Of a stretch of 9,204 nt of DNA, positions 1 through 7,583 are shown in pieces. The notes beneath the pieces are model-generated. The model was not told where the DNA came from. It worked only from the letters and a program-made list of their open reading frames with translations, and made no database searches. The stretch's first letter is position 1. Each line of letters opens with the position of its first letter. This DNA comes from JBHIBA01 sp046758845. Its GTDB lineage: Bacteria > UBA8248 > JACPRG01 > G963555815. The position numbers and the translations under genes are program-made. Location of the stretch: contig JBHIBA010000182.1 of assembly GCA_046758845.1 (NCBI GenBank), positions 1-9,204 of the forward strand. Reading direction: 5' to 3'.

Positions 1-649
1 CGTAGCCCTGCACCACGTTGAACACGCCGGCGGGGATGCCCACCTCGTGGACGATCCTCCCAAAAACCCAGGCCGTGGCCGGCGCGTCCTCGGCCGCCTT
101 GAGGACCGCGGCGTTGCCGCACAAAAGGGCGGGGAAGGCCTTCCAGGCCACGTTCGCGATGGGCGTGTTGGCCGCGATGATGAGGCCCGCCACGCCCAGG
201 GGCTGGCGCACCACCAGGGCGGTCTTGTGGGGAAGAGCGCTGGTGGTGGTGCGACCGTAGAAGCGCCGGCCCTCTCCCGCCACGAAAAAGCCCATCTCGA
301 TTGCCCCCTGGGTCTCGGCCAGCGCCTCTTTGGGCGATTTCCCCGTCTCGAGGGCGACGATCGCGGCCAGCTCCCGCTGGCGGTCCCGCATGCGGAGGGC
401 CACCTCGCGCAGGAGGTCGCCGCGGCGGACGGCCGTGGCCTCAGCCCAGGCCGGCTGCGCCCGCCTGGCCGCCACCACCGCCGCCTCCACGTCGGCCGAA
501 GCCGACCGGGCGGCCCGGCAGAGGAGCTCGCCCGTCGCCGGGTTGGGCTTGGGGAAGTCCCGTCCACTCCGGGCGGGGCACTCCCTGCCGTCGACCCAGT
601 TCAAAATCCCCTCTGGAATGGGGCTCTCCTTCACGGCATCTCCTACCAT
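1..649 (-). CDS. Aldehyde dehydrogenase, N-terminal part (cut by window edge)
   Basis: NAD(P)-dependent aldehyde dehydrogenase superfamily, which oxidises an aldehyde to the carboxylate. The first 216 residues are visible and the rest lies beyond base 1. Seen: an N-terminal strand region with GILNWVDGRE near residues 14-23, ALETGKSPKEA near 105-115, then the Rossmann cofactor region GVAGLIIAANTPIANVAWKA near 149-168. There the Asn after the IIAA strand corresponds to the conserved active-site Asn, and the Lys of VLKAAED matches the cofactor-binding Lys of the usual KPSE motif. EVGIPAGVFNVVQG follows at the end. The catalytic Cys and Glu would lie outside the window, so activity cannot be judged. 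The ATG at 649-647 overlaps the end of the SDR gene by 7 bases, with GGTGG 9 bases upstream (659-663), which suggests translational coupling. Its place after neuB-like and ptmA-like genes suggests that it oxidises a sugar aldehyde, but this is inference; the subfamily and substrate are unknown. Confidence 0.9.
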   Translation of the reverse strand, partial: MVGDAVKESPIPEGILNWVDGRECPARSGRDFPKPNPATGELLCRAARSASADVEAAVVAARRAQPAWAEATAVRRGDLLREVALRMRDRQRELAAIVALETGKSPKEALAETQGAIEMGFFVAGEGRRFYGRTTTSALPHKTALVVRQPLGVAGLIIAANTPIANVAWKAFPALLCGNAAVLKAAEDAPATAWVFGRIVHEVGIPAGVFNVVQGY

Positions 650-1455
650 GCGCTATATCCACCATCCACTCTCAGCTCGATCCCGGTCACATAGGACGAG
701 GCGTCGGAGGCGAGGAACACCAGAGGGCCGATGAGGTCCTCGTAGGCCGCCATGCGCCCCAAAGGGACGCGCTCGCAGAACTTGCGCTGGAACTCCTCGT
801 CCTGCCCGCCCAGCACGCCCCCCGGGGAGAGGGCGTTCACCCGGACGCCGTAGGGCCCCCAGTGGGCAGCCAGGTACTTGGTCAGGTTCACCAGGGCGGC
901 CTTGGAGGCTCCGTAACCCGGCGGCTTGAGGAAGGGCGGGTCACAGGGGAGGTGCTCGTAGAGGCGGGCGTCGGGGGAGACGCTGGCGTAGAGCGAGCCG
1001 ATGTTGATGGCGGAGCCCCTTCGCGCCTTGACCATCTCGCGGCCGAAAACCTGGAGCACCTGGAAGGCGGCGGTGGCGTTGACCTCGATCACCGCGCGCA
1101 CGTCCTCGATGGGGATTTCCTCGAGGAGGTAGGTTCGGACCTCGGGGGAGGGGGGCTGGTCGATGCCGGCGTTGTTCACCAAAACCGAGGGGACGCCGAA
1201 TTCGGCGAGGCACCGGCGGAGGGCCTCTTCGAGGGCCGCCCTTTCCCGCACGTCGGCCCGGGCGAGGGCGATCCGCCGCGGCCCGTACTCATCCTGGAGA
1301 TCTCCGTAAACGGGTGAGACCTCGGCCCCGGGCAGGTCCAGCCCCAGCACGGAGGCTCCCGCATCCAGGAGGCCGCGGGCCCAAACCGGCCCCAGCTTGC
1401 CCAAGATCCCGCTCACGACGGCGACCTTGCCGTCGAGGGAAAAGCGGCCGCTCAC
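643..1455 (-). CDS. PtmA-like short-chain dehydrogenase/reductase
   Basis: Classical-length SDR (270 residues), an NAD(P)-dependent oxidoreductase with one Rossmann domain. Seen: nucleotide-binding turn SGILGKLG at 15-22, in the GxxGxxG spacing rather than TGxxxGxG; NNAG at 94-97; Asn126 in EVNATA; catalytic Ser154 in NIGSLY; Tyr181 and Lys185 in YGASK; and the C-terminal ASSYVTG with DGGYSAW. Ser and Tyr are 27 residues apart, about 14 more than in classical SDRs. As far as I know this insert, and the SPDARLYEH sequence within it, is typical of PtmA-type SDRs found in flagellin and surface-glycan nonulosonate loci such as that of Campylobacter. The start is GTG (1455-1453) with a closely spaced GGTGAG before it; no better in-frame start is evident before the Rossmann motif. 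It lies 44 bases after the synthase gene and overlaps the dehydrogenase gene, so it is very likely co-transcribed. The substrate, presumably a nucleotide sugar or sugar phosphate, is not visible. Confidence 0.92.
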   Translation of the reverse strand: MSGRFSLDGKVAVVSGILGKLGPVWARGLLDAGASVLGLDLPGAEVSPVYGDLQDEYGPRRIALARADVRERAALEEALRRCLAEFGVPSVLVNNAGIDQPPSPEVRTYLLEEIPIEDVRAVIEVNATAAFQVLQVFGREMVKARRGSAINIGSLYASVSPDARLYEHLPCDPPFLKPPGYGASKAALVNLTKYLAAHWGPYGVRVNALSPGGVLGGQDEEFQRKFCERVPLGRMAAYEDLIGPLVFLASDASSYVTGIELRVDGGYSAW

Positions 1456-1499
1456 AGCTCACCCGTGCGCTCCGGCGCGCCTTCGAAGCCGGGCGCAAC

Positions 1500-2609
1500 T
1501 CAAGTGGCCATCCAACCTCGGTTCGCCCGAACGCTCTCTTCCACCTGCGCCTCGGCCGGGTCGGCGAGGACTTCCAGCGCGATGTTCTCATCGGCCGCCA
1601 GGTCGCGCAGGGTCACCTTGCCCAGCACCCGCTCCAGCTCGCAGGGGGGCAACCCATCCCCCGGCGACTTGATGGCGATGTCGCCCAGGGTGAGGGCGTG
1701 GCCGGCCCGGAGATCCCTCGAGGCGACCAGCTTCTTGCCCATCTTGTAGACAGCTTCCCTTTCGCTAGGCCAGAACTTCTTGACGCCGTCCCCCAGCGCG
1801 ATCCGCACCCGCCGAAGGTCGCGGACCATCTTCCGCATCCCCACGGGCTCCAGGGAGAATTTGTGGTCGGTCCCCTTCATGGCGCGGTTCAGGGTGAAAT
1901 GCTTCTCGACCACCCTCGCCCCCAAGACGTAGGCGACTACCGCCATGGCGATGCCGTTGTCGTGGCCGGAATATCCGACCACGGTGCCCGGGAACCTCCT
2001 CCGGTAGGTCCGGATGACCTCCAGGTCCAGCTCGCCCCAATCGGCAGGATACCCCATGGTGCACTGCATGAGGCAGAGGCGGGGGTTGATGGGCATGAGG
2101 GCGTCGTAGGCCCTCTGGACGTCCTCCAGGGTGCCGCCCCCCGTGCTCACGAACATGGGCTTTCCGAAGCGCGCCACGTGCTGGAGGAGGGGGAGGTTCC
2201 TCAGGTCGCCCGATGCGATCTTGAAGGCTGCGATATCCAGGGCCGCCAGGAAATCCGCGCTGGCGAAGTCGAAAGCCGTCGCCAGGAAGGTGATGCCGAT
2301 CTCGTGGCAGTAGCGCTGGAGCTCCCGGTACTCGTCGATGCCGAACTCCAGCGCCTCCCGGTGCAGGCCGTAGGTGGGGCCAAAGCTGTTCTCGTTGTCG
2401 TAGGGCTTGTCGAACGTGGCCCGGGTGTAGAGGGAGCGGTTATCCCTCTTCTGGAGCTTGATGGCGGAGGCCCCGCATTCCTTGGCCTGCCGCGCCAGCT
2501 CCCTGGCCGTCTGCAGGTTGCCCTGGTGGTTGTGCCCGACTTCGGCGATGACGTAGCAGTCGCTCTCATCAGAAATCACATCCGGCCCGACCTGCAGGAT
2601 CCTCTCCAC
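1500..2609 (-). CDS. NeuB/SpsE-family nonulosonic acid synthase with SAF domain
   Basis: Sialic-acid-synthase family enzyme (369 residues from the chosen start; family size about 340-370). The family condenses phosphoenolpyruvate with a mannosamine-type or related sugar to give a nine-carbon 2-keto acid such as sialic or legionaminic acid. Seen: TIM-barrel motifs CYVIAEVGHNHQGN (Glu23), AIKLQ (Lys51, Gln53), FKIASGDL (Lys130), MQCTMGYP, GYSGHDNG (His216) and EKHFTL (Glu235, His237). His216 and His237 fall where Neisseria NeuB binds its metal. TDHKFSLEP closes the barrel, and a C-terminal SAF (antifreeze-like) domain spans about 294-348 (LVASRDLRAGHALTLGDI, GDGLPP). An upstream TTG at 2660 is in frame but would overlap the preceding gene. 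GTG at 2609, with AGGAGG 9 bases before it, gives the family's usual N-terminus. The gene begins 4 bases after the glycosyltransferase stop codon. Assignment to the family is firm; the exact sugar (sialic, legionaminic, pseudaminic or other) cannot be told. Confidence 0.95.
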   Translation of the reverse strand: MERILQVGPDVISDESDCYVIAEVGHNHQGNLQTARELARQAKECGASAIKLQKRDNRSLYTRATFDKPYDNENSFGPTYGLHREALEFGIDEYRELQRYCHEIGITFLATAFDFASADFLAALDIAAFKIASGDLRNLPLLQHVARFGKPMFVSTGGGTLEDVQRAYDALMPINPRLCLMQCTMGYPADWGELDLEVIRTYRRRFPGTVVGYSGHDNGIAMAVVAYVLGARVVEKHFTLNRAMKGTDHKFSLEPVGMRKMVRDLRRVRIALGDGVKKFWPSEREAVYKMGKKLVASRDLRAGHALTLGDIAIKSPGDGLPPCELERVLGKVTLRDLAADENIALEVLADPAEAQVEESVRANRGWMAT

Positions 2610-2613
2610 GTCT

Positions 2614-3555
2614 TCATCCCTCCTGTCCGGTGCCAGCCTCCCATCGCGACATCTTCTCAAGGAGCCCGGACCATCCCAGCTCTTCTGCCGTCTTGCGGGC
2701 GCGGGCGCGGATGCCGGCCAATACCCCTTCGTCCCGGGGGAGATGGGTGCATTGGTGGATGTCCAGCACGTTGTCCAGGTGAACGAACGCGCGGGGGGAG
2801 TGCTCGCTCAGGTTCGTGATCACCACGGAGCCGCACTGCATGGCCGCGTTGACGCTCGTGTTGTTGGCGCGAACCCCTTTCTCGAAGAAGGCGGCGAAAA
2901 ACGTCGTCTCGGCCAGGTAGTTGTACACAGCCGCGTCCGACAGGAAGCCCAAGAAATAAACCTTCGTCCTGAGGATCTCCCGCAGCTCCTCGTAGGCGCC
3001 CATGAAGGACCCGTCGAGGGAGGTGTTCTCGTGAAGGGCGCTCGACAGGTACAGGCAGTAGCTCCTCCCCGTTTCTTCCAGCAGCTGTTGGAGTCTGCGG
3101 TAGTGGTCCACCCGCAGCTTGTGCGCCATGCCGAAGGAGAAGACGGAGATCTCACACCGTTCGAAAGGCTGGGCGTCCACCAGGGTGCCCGGGCACCACA
3201 CCTCGGCCAGGCCGGAGCGGAGGTGCCCCAGCTGGGCCATCAGCTCCGAGTTGCCGCAGAACACAAAGGCGGCCGACCCCACCAGCCGCCGTTCCACCTC
3301 CGAGCCGCCCCACTCGTGCAGGAACAGTCGAAAGGCGTCGCGCCACCGCGCCGTCCGGAGCAACCTCTCCAGCCGGGGGACGTCCTGCCGGCGGAACTCG
3401 GATATCTTGAAGGAGAGAAGGGGGCGGGAAAAATCCCGCGCCGCCGGGTCGAAGAGATGGAGCAGGGGGACTCTCAGCCGGCGGCTCAGCATCGTGTTGA
3501 ACTTGGCCACCCCGCACGTCAGGGGGTTCATATGGTAACTGAGGATGCCGTCCAT
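2614..3555 (-). CDS. Probable GT-B glycosyltransferase (GT4-like)
   Basis: A 313-residue protein, short for a two-domain GT-B enzyme (usually 350-400). Seen: an N-terminal segment with TCGVAKFNTMLSRRL (residues 13-27), resembling the acceptor-side loop GxxxYxxxL of GT4 glycosyltransferases. A second half includes ISVFSFGMAHKLRVDHYRRL (136-155), YLSSALHENTS, and AAFFEKGVRANNTSVNAA (221-238) followed by GSVVITN (242-248). The latter looks like the C-terminal sugar-nucleotide domain, where a donor-contacting Glu and a glycine-rich turn are usual. No signal peptide or membrane segment is seen, so it is probably cytoplasmic. The ATG at 3555 has GGGAGAG upstream; the gene begins 21 bases after the fusion gene and is followed 4 bases later by the synthase gene. 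The family call is made from motif resemblance only; donor and acceptor are unknown. Transfer of the nonulosonate made by the next gene is one inference. Confidence 0.7.
   Translation of the reverse strand: MDGILSYHMNPLTCGVAKFNTMLSRRLRVPLLHLFDPAARDFSRPLLSFKISEFRRQDVPRLERLLRTARWRDAFRLFLHEWGGSEVERRLVGSAAFVFCGNSELMAQLGHLRSGLAEVWCPGTLVDAQPFERCEISVFSFGMAHKLRVDHYRRLQQLLEETGRSYCLYLSSALHENTSLDGSFMGAYEELREILRTKVYFLGFLSDAAVYNYLAETTFFAAFFEKGVRANNTSVNAAMQCGSVVITNLSEHSPRAFVHLDNVLDIHQCTHLPRDEGVLAGIRARARKTAEELGWSGLLEKMSRWEAGTGQEG
2619..2624 (-). promoter_or_regulatory. Shine-Dalgarno site of the NeuB-like gene
   Basis: A full AGGAGG on the minus strand lies 9 bases before the GTG at 2609-2607, inside the last codons of the preceding glycosyltransferase gene. 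An ATG at 2617-2615 overlaps that gene's TGA as ATGA, but it is out of frame with the synthase. The GTG is therefore the supported start, and termination-reinitiation coupling is likely. Confidence 0.75.
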
Positions 3556-3576
3556 CCTGCTTCTCTCCCGGGGAGT

Positions 3577-4689
3577 TCAGACGAGGTGCCGGGAAACCTT
3601 CTCGAACACAAGGACGCGCCCCTTCTTGAGCCAGTCCAGGCGCGCCTCGAGGTCCGGCCGGGGACGCATCCCCTCGAGGAGGAAGAGCAGCCGAAGGAAG
3701 TCCTTATGGACCAGGGTGATGTGCGTGGGATCCACCTCCTTCTGGTCTGTCACATCCAAGAGTCCCCTCGGGTGGGGGTGAAACCTGCTGGTCACGTAGG
3801 CGTACCTGGACGTGATGCGCGCGATGTGGCGGACCGCCTCCCGGATCTGGAGCAGGGTCAGGTGCTCGAGGACTTCGCGGCAGATGACGAGGTCATAGGA
3901 ATTATCCGCGACGGGCGGCTCCGTGACCGAGCCGCGGATGATCCGGTCGCGCACCTCAGCGGGCGCCAGCTCCCGACTCATCGGGCTGAAGTCGACCCCG
4001 TCGGAGCAGACCCCGAGCTCGTGGAGCAGATGCATCAGGGCACCGGGACCGCAGCCCAGGTCCAGCACCCGCCGGGGTTGGAAGACCTCCTTGATGAGCT
4101 TGGGGTTCCGGGCCTCAATCCGCCTGCGCGTCTCGAGCGCATAGGTGTTCCCCTCGGCCCTCCACTCCCCGAAGAAGTAAGACTCGTCGTAATGGGCGAC
4201 CGGGATGGGTCGCTGGGTCTCCAGGACTTCCTCCAGGGCCTGCAATCGGGCTCTCTCACTCTCGCCGGTGTAGCGACCCAGTATGTCTGTGGACGAGTCG
4301 AGGTCGGTATCCAAAAAGACGATCTCGATCCCGTTCTCCTCGCAAGCGGCCACCTGGCCCTCGGGCAATCGGCCCTGCCAATCCTTGCCTTTTACGTAAA
4401 ACCTCGGCTGCAATTCTCGGAGCACGTCCTCCGTCGAGCTCCGGTTCAAATGGGTATACGTGATGAATCGAAGGGAATCCAGAATCGCCAGTCGCTGCCC
4501 TTCTAGGAGAAAAGGCTCGTGCTTCTGCCGCACATATTCGTCGCACGCGACGTTGCACAGAAGGGGGAGGGCCAGTCTCTCTGCGGCGCGAAAGTACTCG
4601 ATGTGTCCCTGATGGATGGGGTCAAAGGCCCCGTCCACCAGGGCAACGCGATGGCGGTAGTTCTCCAGCTCCTCAAATTCTACGATCAT
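3577..4689 (-). CDS. Fusion: HxGH nucleotidyltransferase + SAM methyltransferase
   Basis: A 370-residue two-domain protein. Residues about 14-140 are a cytidylyltransferase-like domain of the RfaE/TagD type: VDGAFDPIHQGH holds the nucleotide-binding HxGH (His26, His29), FYVKGKDW lies near 97-104, and DSSTDI (131-136) takes the place of the STT/ISTTxI signature. Such domains transfer a nucleotidyl group to a phosphorylated sugar or polyol. Residues about 185-365 are a class I SAM-dependent methyltransferase: RRVLDLGCGPG (motif I, 206-216), Asp233 at the end of strand 2, and YDLVICREVLEHL (265-277). A stretch of about 50 residues (141-190) links them. Both domains keep their core motifs, and the reading frame is continuous. 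ATG at 4689 is used, 12 bases after the preceding gene's stop; a weak AGGG lies upstream. The nucleotide and the methyl acceptor are unknown. Making and methylating an activated sugar or headgroup for the glycan is an inference from the neighbours. Confidence 0.9.
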   Translation of the reverse strand: MIVEFEELENYRHRVALVDGAFDPIHQGHIEYFRAAERLALPLLCNVACDEYVRQKHEPFLLEGQRLAILDSLRFITYTHLNRSSTEDVLRELQPRFYVKGKDWQGRLPEGQVAACEENGIEIVFLDTDLDSSTDILGRYTGESERARLQALEEVLETQRPIPVAHYDESYFFGEWRAEGNTYALETRRRIEARNPKLIKEVFQPRRVLDLGCGPGALMHLLHELGVCSDGVDFSPMSRELAPAEVRDRIIRGSVTEPPVADNSYDLVICREVLEHLTLLQIREAVRHIARITSRYAYVTSRFHPHPRGLLDVTDQKEVDPTHITLVHKDFLRLLFLLEGMRPRPDLEARLDWLKKGRVLVFEKVSRHLV

Positions 4690-4701
4690 CTGGCCCGATC
4701 C

Positions 4702-7242
4702 CTAGGGGCTCATCATCATACGGAGGATGTTCACATCCCGCGTGTTGAGAGCGATAAGGGAAGCCCCGTCGAAAGAAATCACCGCCCGCCTGGCCACCTC
4801 CAAGTGCATGGGCAAAAAGCCGTTCTCATCGGAATAGAAAGCCACCGAGGGCACGCCGTAAAAAGGCGCAAGGTATGAGAAGCCCCCGTAGGTTCCGATG
4901 AAGATCCGGGCGCGCCGGATTGCGTTCGTCTGCACAGCAAGATTGTTCCTGGGTTCGATCAGATGCTCGATGGTGTAGATATTCTGCGCCCGTTGGAACT
5001 CCCAGTCAAGGTGTTCATCAACTTTGAGCCCCGTGCTCAACAACACTACGTTCCATTTTGCCGATAGCTCCGCAAGGAGATTCCGCATAAAAGCGCGATT
5101 CTCCTCTGTGTCGGGAAAACAGTTGCTGAAATAGAACTTGACTGCCACGTAGTCCTTGGGCAACGAATCCTGAATGGACGCGTGCTTCATGGGCGGCAAT
5201 GGCTTGAACTTACTGTAGCCTTCGACGAAGCTGACCGGCCTTTGTCTCTTCCAAAAGGCATGATAGAGATTGTACATCAAGGAAGGGTGGAGGACACGCA
5301 TCCTCTTCTGGTTTAACTTTTTCTCTACCAGCCGGATTATCTTTCGGTCGAACTCGGATACCCGGGTGTGCTTCTGTCCTTTTAAGTGCTTGATTCGCTC
5401 CAGATTTCTGGTGCGGAACTCTTCCTCGCTGAAGTGGTCGAACAGCTCGACATAGTGGGCGCCGATATTCTTATACCACTGATTGACACCGCCGCGCGAT
5501 ACGATGATGAGACGCTCGGGATCCAGAGCAAATCGGTCTTTAGCCCAGTTCAAAAAGGGGATCCAGTACAACAGCTCAAAGCCTACTTCCGATAGCCAAG
5601 GTCCCACTATGACCGGCGCCGAGCCCCGCGTGATCCACGCCATCTTCTTCACGAGGAAGAAAGGATGGAAATGCATATACAGAGTTTTCAGAATTGGCAG
5701 GAGCCTCATCAGACGTCTCAAATTCTTGGAGGCAAAATTCCGGATGTGATATAGCTTCTTCATTTTTAACTTAAGTATCACGGCCCATCTCGCCGCCCAT
5801 GCCAGCAAGGAAAATGGACAGAGGAGGATCCGCGGCAGCCGAATCCGAGGAGCCTCGCTGCGCTGGCCAATTGGTTCCCTCCTGGAAAGATCTTCGATAG
5901 CGTCCGCCAGGATGGGTGCGCACGGAACGTCGATGCCGTGGGGACGGACAAAGGACTTCACGAAACGTCGAATCTTCTCAGTGTCCACCTCGTCTGAAAC
6001 CGCTTTGGCCAGCTCCTCTAGGCTCTCGTCCCAGCCGCGGCTCACCTGCACGAGGCCGCCATCCACCAAATAATGGAAATGGAGCGTGCCCTCCTGGCTT
6101 CCGCGGAACTCCGGCGTGAGAATCGAATAGACGGGTCGACCTAAAATCCCCGCCTCGATCATGGCGCTGGTGTTGAGTCCAACCACCCCTGCACTGTGAA
6201 ACATCGAGTCAAAATATTCCGCTCTCGAATCCTCGTCTACAGGATTCGATCCTTTGCGAGGATAGATCGCAACGTTCTCGTAATGGGGGAAACTCACGTT
6301 CTCCCACTGGGCCGCATTCTGAGGATGAAGCCGGATTAGGATCCCAACATCTCTCAGGCGAGGATCGCCGGAGGACCTGATCTGCCCGATCCACCCGTCC
6401 ACAAATTGGACCTCGTTCTCGGCAACGAAAGGCGAAGAGCAAAGATAAAGAAGGAAAGGCCTGTCCGGCTTCAGCCCTACCTTGCGGCAGAACTCCTGCT
6501 TCCCGGTCTTCGGCCCCCTCTCAAACCATTGATCGAAGCACTGGGCGCCGGTGGTGACCACCTTCTGCCGAGGAATGCCGTGGAGTTCAACCGCCTCCGA
6601 TCTTTGGATTTCATTCCACACAAGGACCACGTCGGGCTCGGCCCGAATCAGTCCTTTGTTGGAAAGGTTGTCCCAGCTGTGAACGCACAGACCGGTTCGC
6701 AAACCAAGCTTCTTTGCGCACTTAATGTATTCGACCTGATCGGATGCAAAATTTGTCAGAGGGGTGACGAGCAAAACATCCGGCAAATGATCTTTAAGGA
6801 ACTTCTCGATTTTCCCTGAGGGTGGAATGGCATCCTGCATCGCCCTTAACCACTTGCCGACGAATTGGATCCCAGAGGAACTACTTATGATAGGAAACTT
6901 GTTCAAAATGGCTACCACAACGCGGGGCACCCGCCGCTCGACTCTTTCGCGCAATTTATGTGCGTTGGCGTATCTCGGGTGAAGGAATCGCAGGTAATCC
7001 ATCACCCTTCGAAGCTGCTTGGCGAGAGGCCCCCAAAAGTCTTTGCGGGAGGGGACCTCCTCGCTAAAGGAGACATTGGGGTATTCCCGACAAAGCCTTT
7101 CTTCGAGCCCGCCGCTTTGCGCGTTTCTCTCGGTTAGGTTGAAAGCAAGATGTATCTCGTGTCCTTTTTCTGCCAAAAGACGAATGGTCGATTCATAATT
7201 GCGAACGTAGCCAGCGTGTAGCATCAAGAAGAAGATTTTCAC
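4702..7242 (-). CDS. Large protein with two glycosyltransferase-like modules
   Basis: A continuous 846-residue frame that looks like two glycosyltransferase-type proteins joined. Residues 1 to about 455 form a GT-B-like module: MKIFFLMLHAGYVRNYESTI at the start, HSWDNLSNKG (188-197), WNEIQR (209-214), TTGAQCFDQWF (230-240), LIRLHPQN (302-309) and GLNTSAMIEAGILGRPV (355-371), the last resembling a donor-binding C-terminal helix as in CDP-glycerol or surface-glycan transferases. A basic linker (about 456-540) includes a hydrophobic run at 469-490 that may contact the membrane. Residues about 541-846 form a second module with VGPWLSEVGFELLYWIPF (546-563), LSTG (735-738) and FIGTYGGFSYLAPFYGVPSV (781-800), also GT-B-like at its end. 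The start is GTG at 7242, sharing one base with the TAG of the small upstream ORF, with GGGAG 8 bases before it (7251-7255). Base composition is much lower in G+C than in the genes to its left. The role is inferred from motifs only. Confidence 0.78.
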   Translation of the reverse strand: MKIFFLMLHAGYVRNYESTIRLLAEKGHEIHLAFNLTERNAQSGGLEERLCREYPNVSFSEEVPSRKDFWGPLAKQLRRVMDYLRFLHPRYANAHKLRERVERRVPRVVVAILNKFPIISSSSGIQFVGKWLRAMQDAIPPSGKIEKFLKDHLPDVLLVTPLTNFASDQVEYIKCAKKLGLRTGLCVHSWDNLSNKGLIRAEPDVVLVWNEIQRSEAVELHGIPRQKVVTTGAQCFDQWFERGPKTGKQEFCRKVGLKPDRPFLLYLCSSPFVAENEVQFVDGWIGQIRSSGDPRLRDVGILIRLHPQNAAQWENVSFPHYENVAIYPRKGSNPVDEDSRAEYFDSMFHSAGVVGLNTSAMIEAGILGRPVYSILTPEFRGSQEGTLHFHYLVDGGLVQVSRGWDESLEELAKAVSDEVDTEKIRRFVKSFVRPHGIDVPCAPILADAIEDLSRREPIGQRSEAPRIRLPRILLCPFSLLAWAARWAVILKLKMKKLYHIRNFASKNLRRLMRLLPILKTLYMHFHPFFLVKKMAWITRGSAPVIVGPWLSEVGFELLYWIPFLNWAKDRFALDPERLIIVSRGGVNQWYKNIGAHYVELFDHFSEEEFRTRNLERIKHLKGQKHTRVSEFDRKIIRLVEKKLNQKRMRVLHPSLMYNLYHAFWKRQRPVSFVEGYSKFKPLPPMKHASIQDSLPKDYVAVKFYFSNCFPDTEENRAFMRNLLAELSAKWNVVLLSTGLKVDEHLDWEFQRAQNIYTIEHLIEPRNNLAVQTNAIRRARIFIGTYGGFSYLAPFYGVPSVAFYSDENGFLPMHLEVARRAVISFDGASLIALNTRDVNILRMMMSP

Positions 7243-7583
7243 TACTTGGTCTCCCGCGCAGACTCCCCCACACTTACCGGGGTCCCGACCAAAAAGATGG
7301 GCGGCTCGACAATTGCCAAGGCTCTTTTCCTCTGAAAAATTTCCTTCGACGAAGAGCCCATTCGTTGCCTATCCAAATCGAGCTTTGCCGCTTCAATTAA
7401 ACCATCTGTTAGGATGGCGTCAAGCGGAATTTTGACCGTCTGGCACTTGTTCGCACTAGGGAACTCGCCTCGCATCCGTATAACTGGCTTCCGTCCGTCC
7501 CTGCCCTGCGGCATGCCCGGGGGCAACGCCGGCGGCTGGGCCCGCAGAAGGCCTCTACAGCGCCGAACCATCGCCTCGCCCAT
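7242..7583 (-). CDS. Small ORF, possible C-terminal remnant of an FkbM-type methyltransferase
   Basis: An open frame of 113 codons, ending in TAG at 7244-7242. The last 70 or so residues look protein-like: VKIPLDAIL, then EAAKLDLDRQRMG, then FQRKRALAIVE. These line up with the end of FkbM methyltransferases, where a pattern like LDdil...KiDvEGaE..vlkGa...iivE is usual. The expected Gly and acidic residue after the KLDLD strand are replaced by Arg, and the SAM-binding N-terminal domain is absent. The first 36 residues are Arg/Pro/Gly-rich and look non-coding; an alternative ATG at 7475 would keep only the plausible part. The ORF may be a decayed gene or a short leader that couples translation to the large gene, whose GTG overlaps its stop. 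It is not certain that it is translated. Confidence 0.35.
   Translation of the reverse strand: MGEAMVRRCRGLLRAQPPALPPGMPQGRDGRKPVIRMRGEFPSANKCQTVKIPLDAILTDGLIEAAKLDLDRQRMGSSSKEIFQRKRALAIVEPPIFLVGTPVSVGESARETK

Noticed and set aside
47..1317. Plus-strand frames opposite the aldehyde dehydrogenase and SDR genes
   Set aside because: Translations are Pro/Arg/Gly-rich with no motif; the minus-strand frames carry catalytic residues of known families.
1314..4506. Two long plus-strand open frames (501 and 587 codons) opposite the NeuB-like, glycosyltransferase and fusion genes
   Set aside because: They lie antisense to genes with clear family motifs, have low-complexity Arg/Gly/Pro/His-rich or featureless translations, and are expected by-products of high-GC codon bias.
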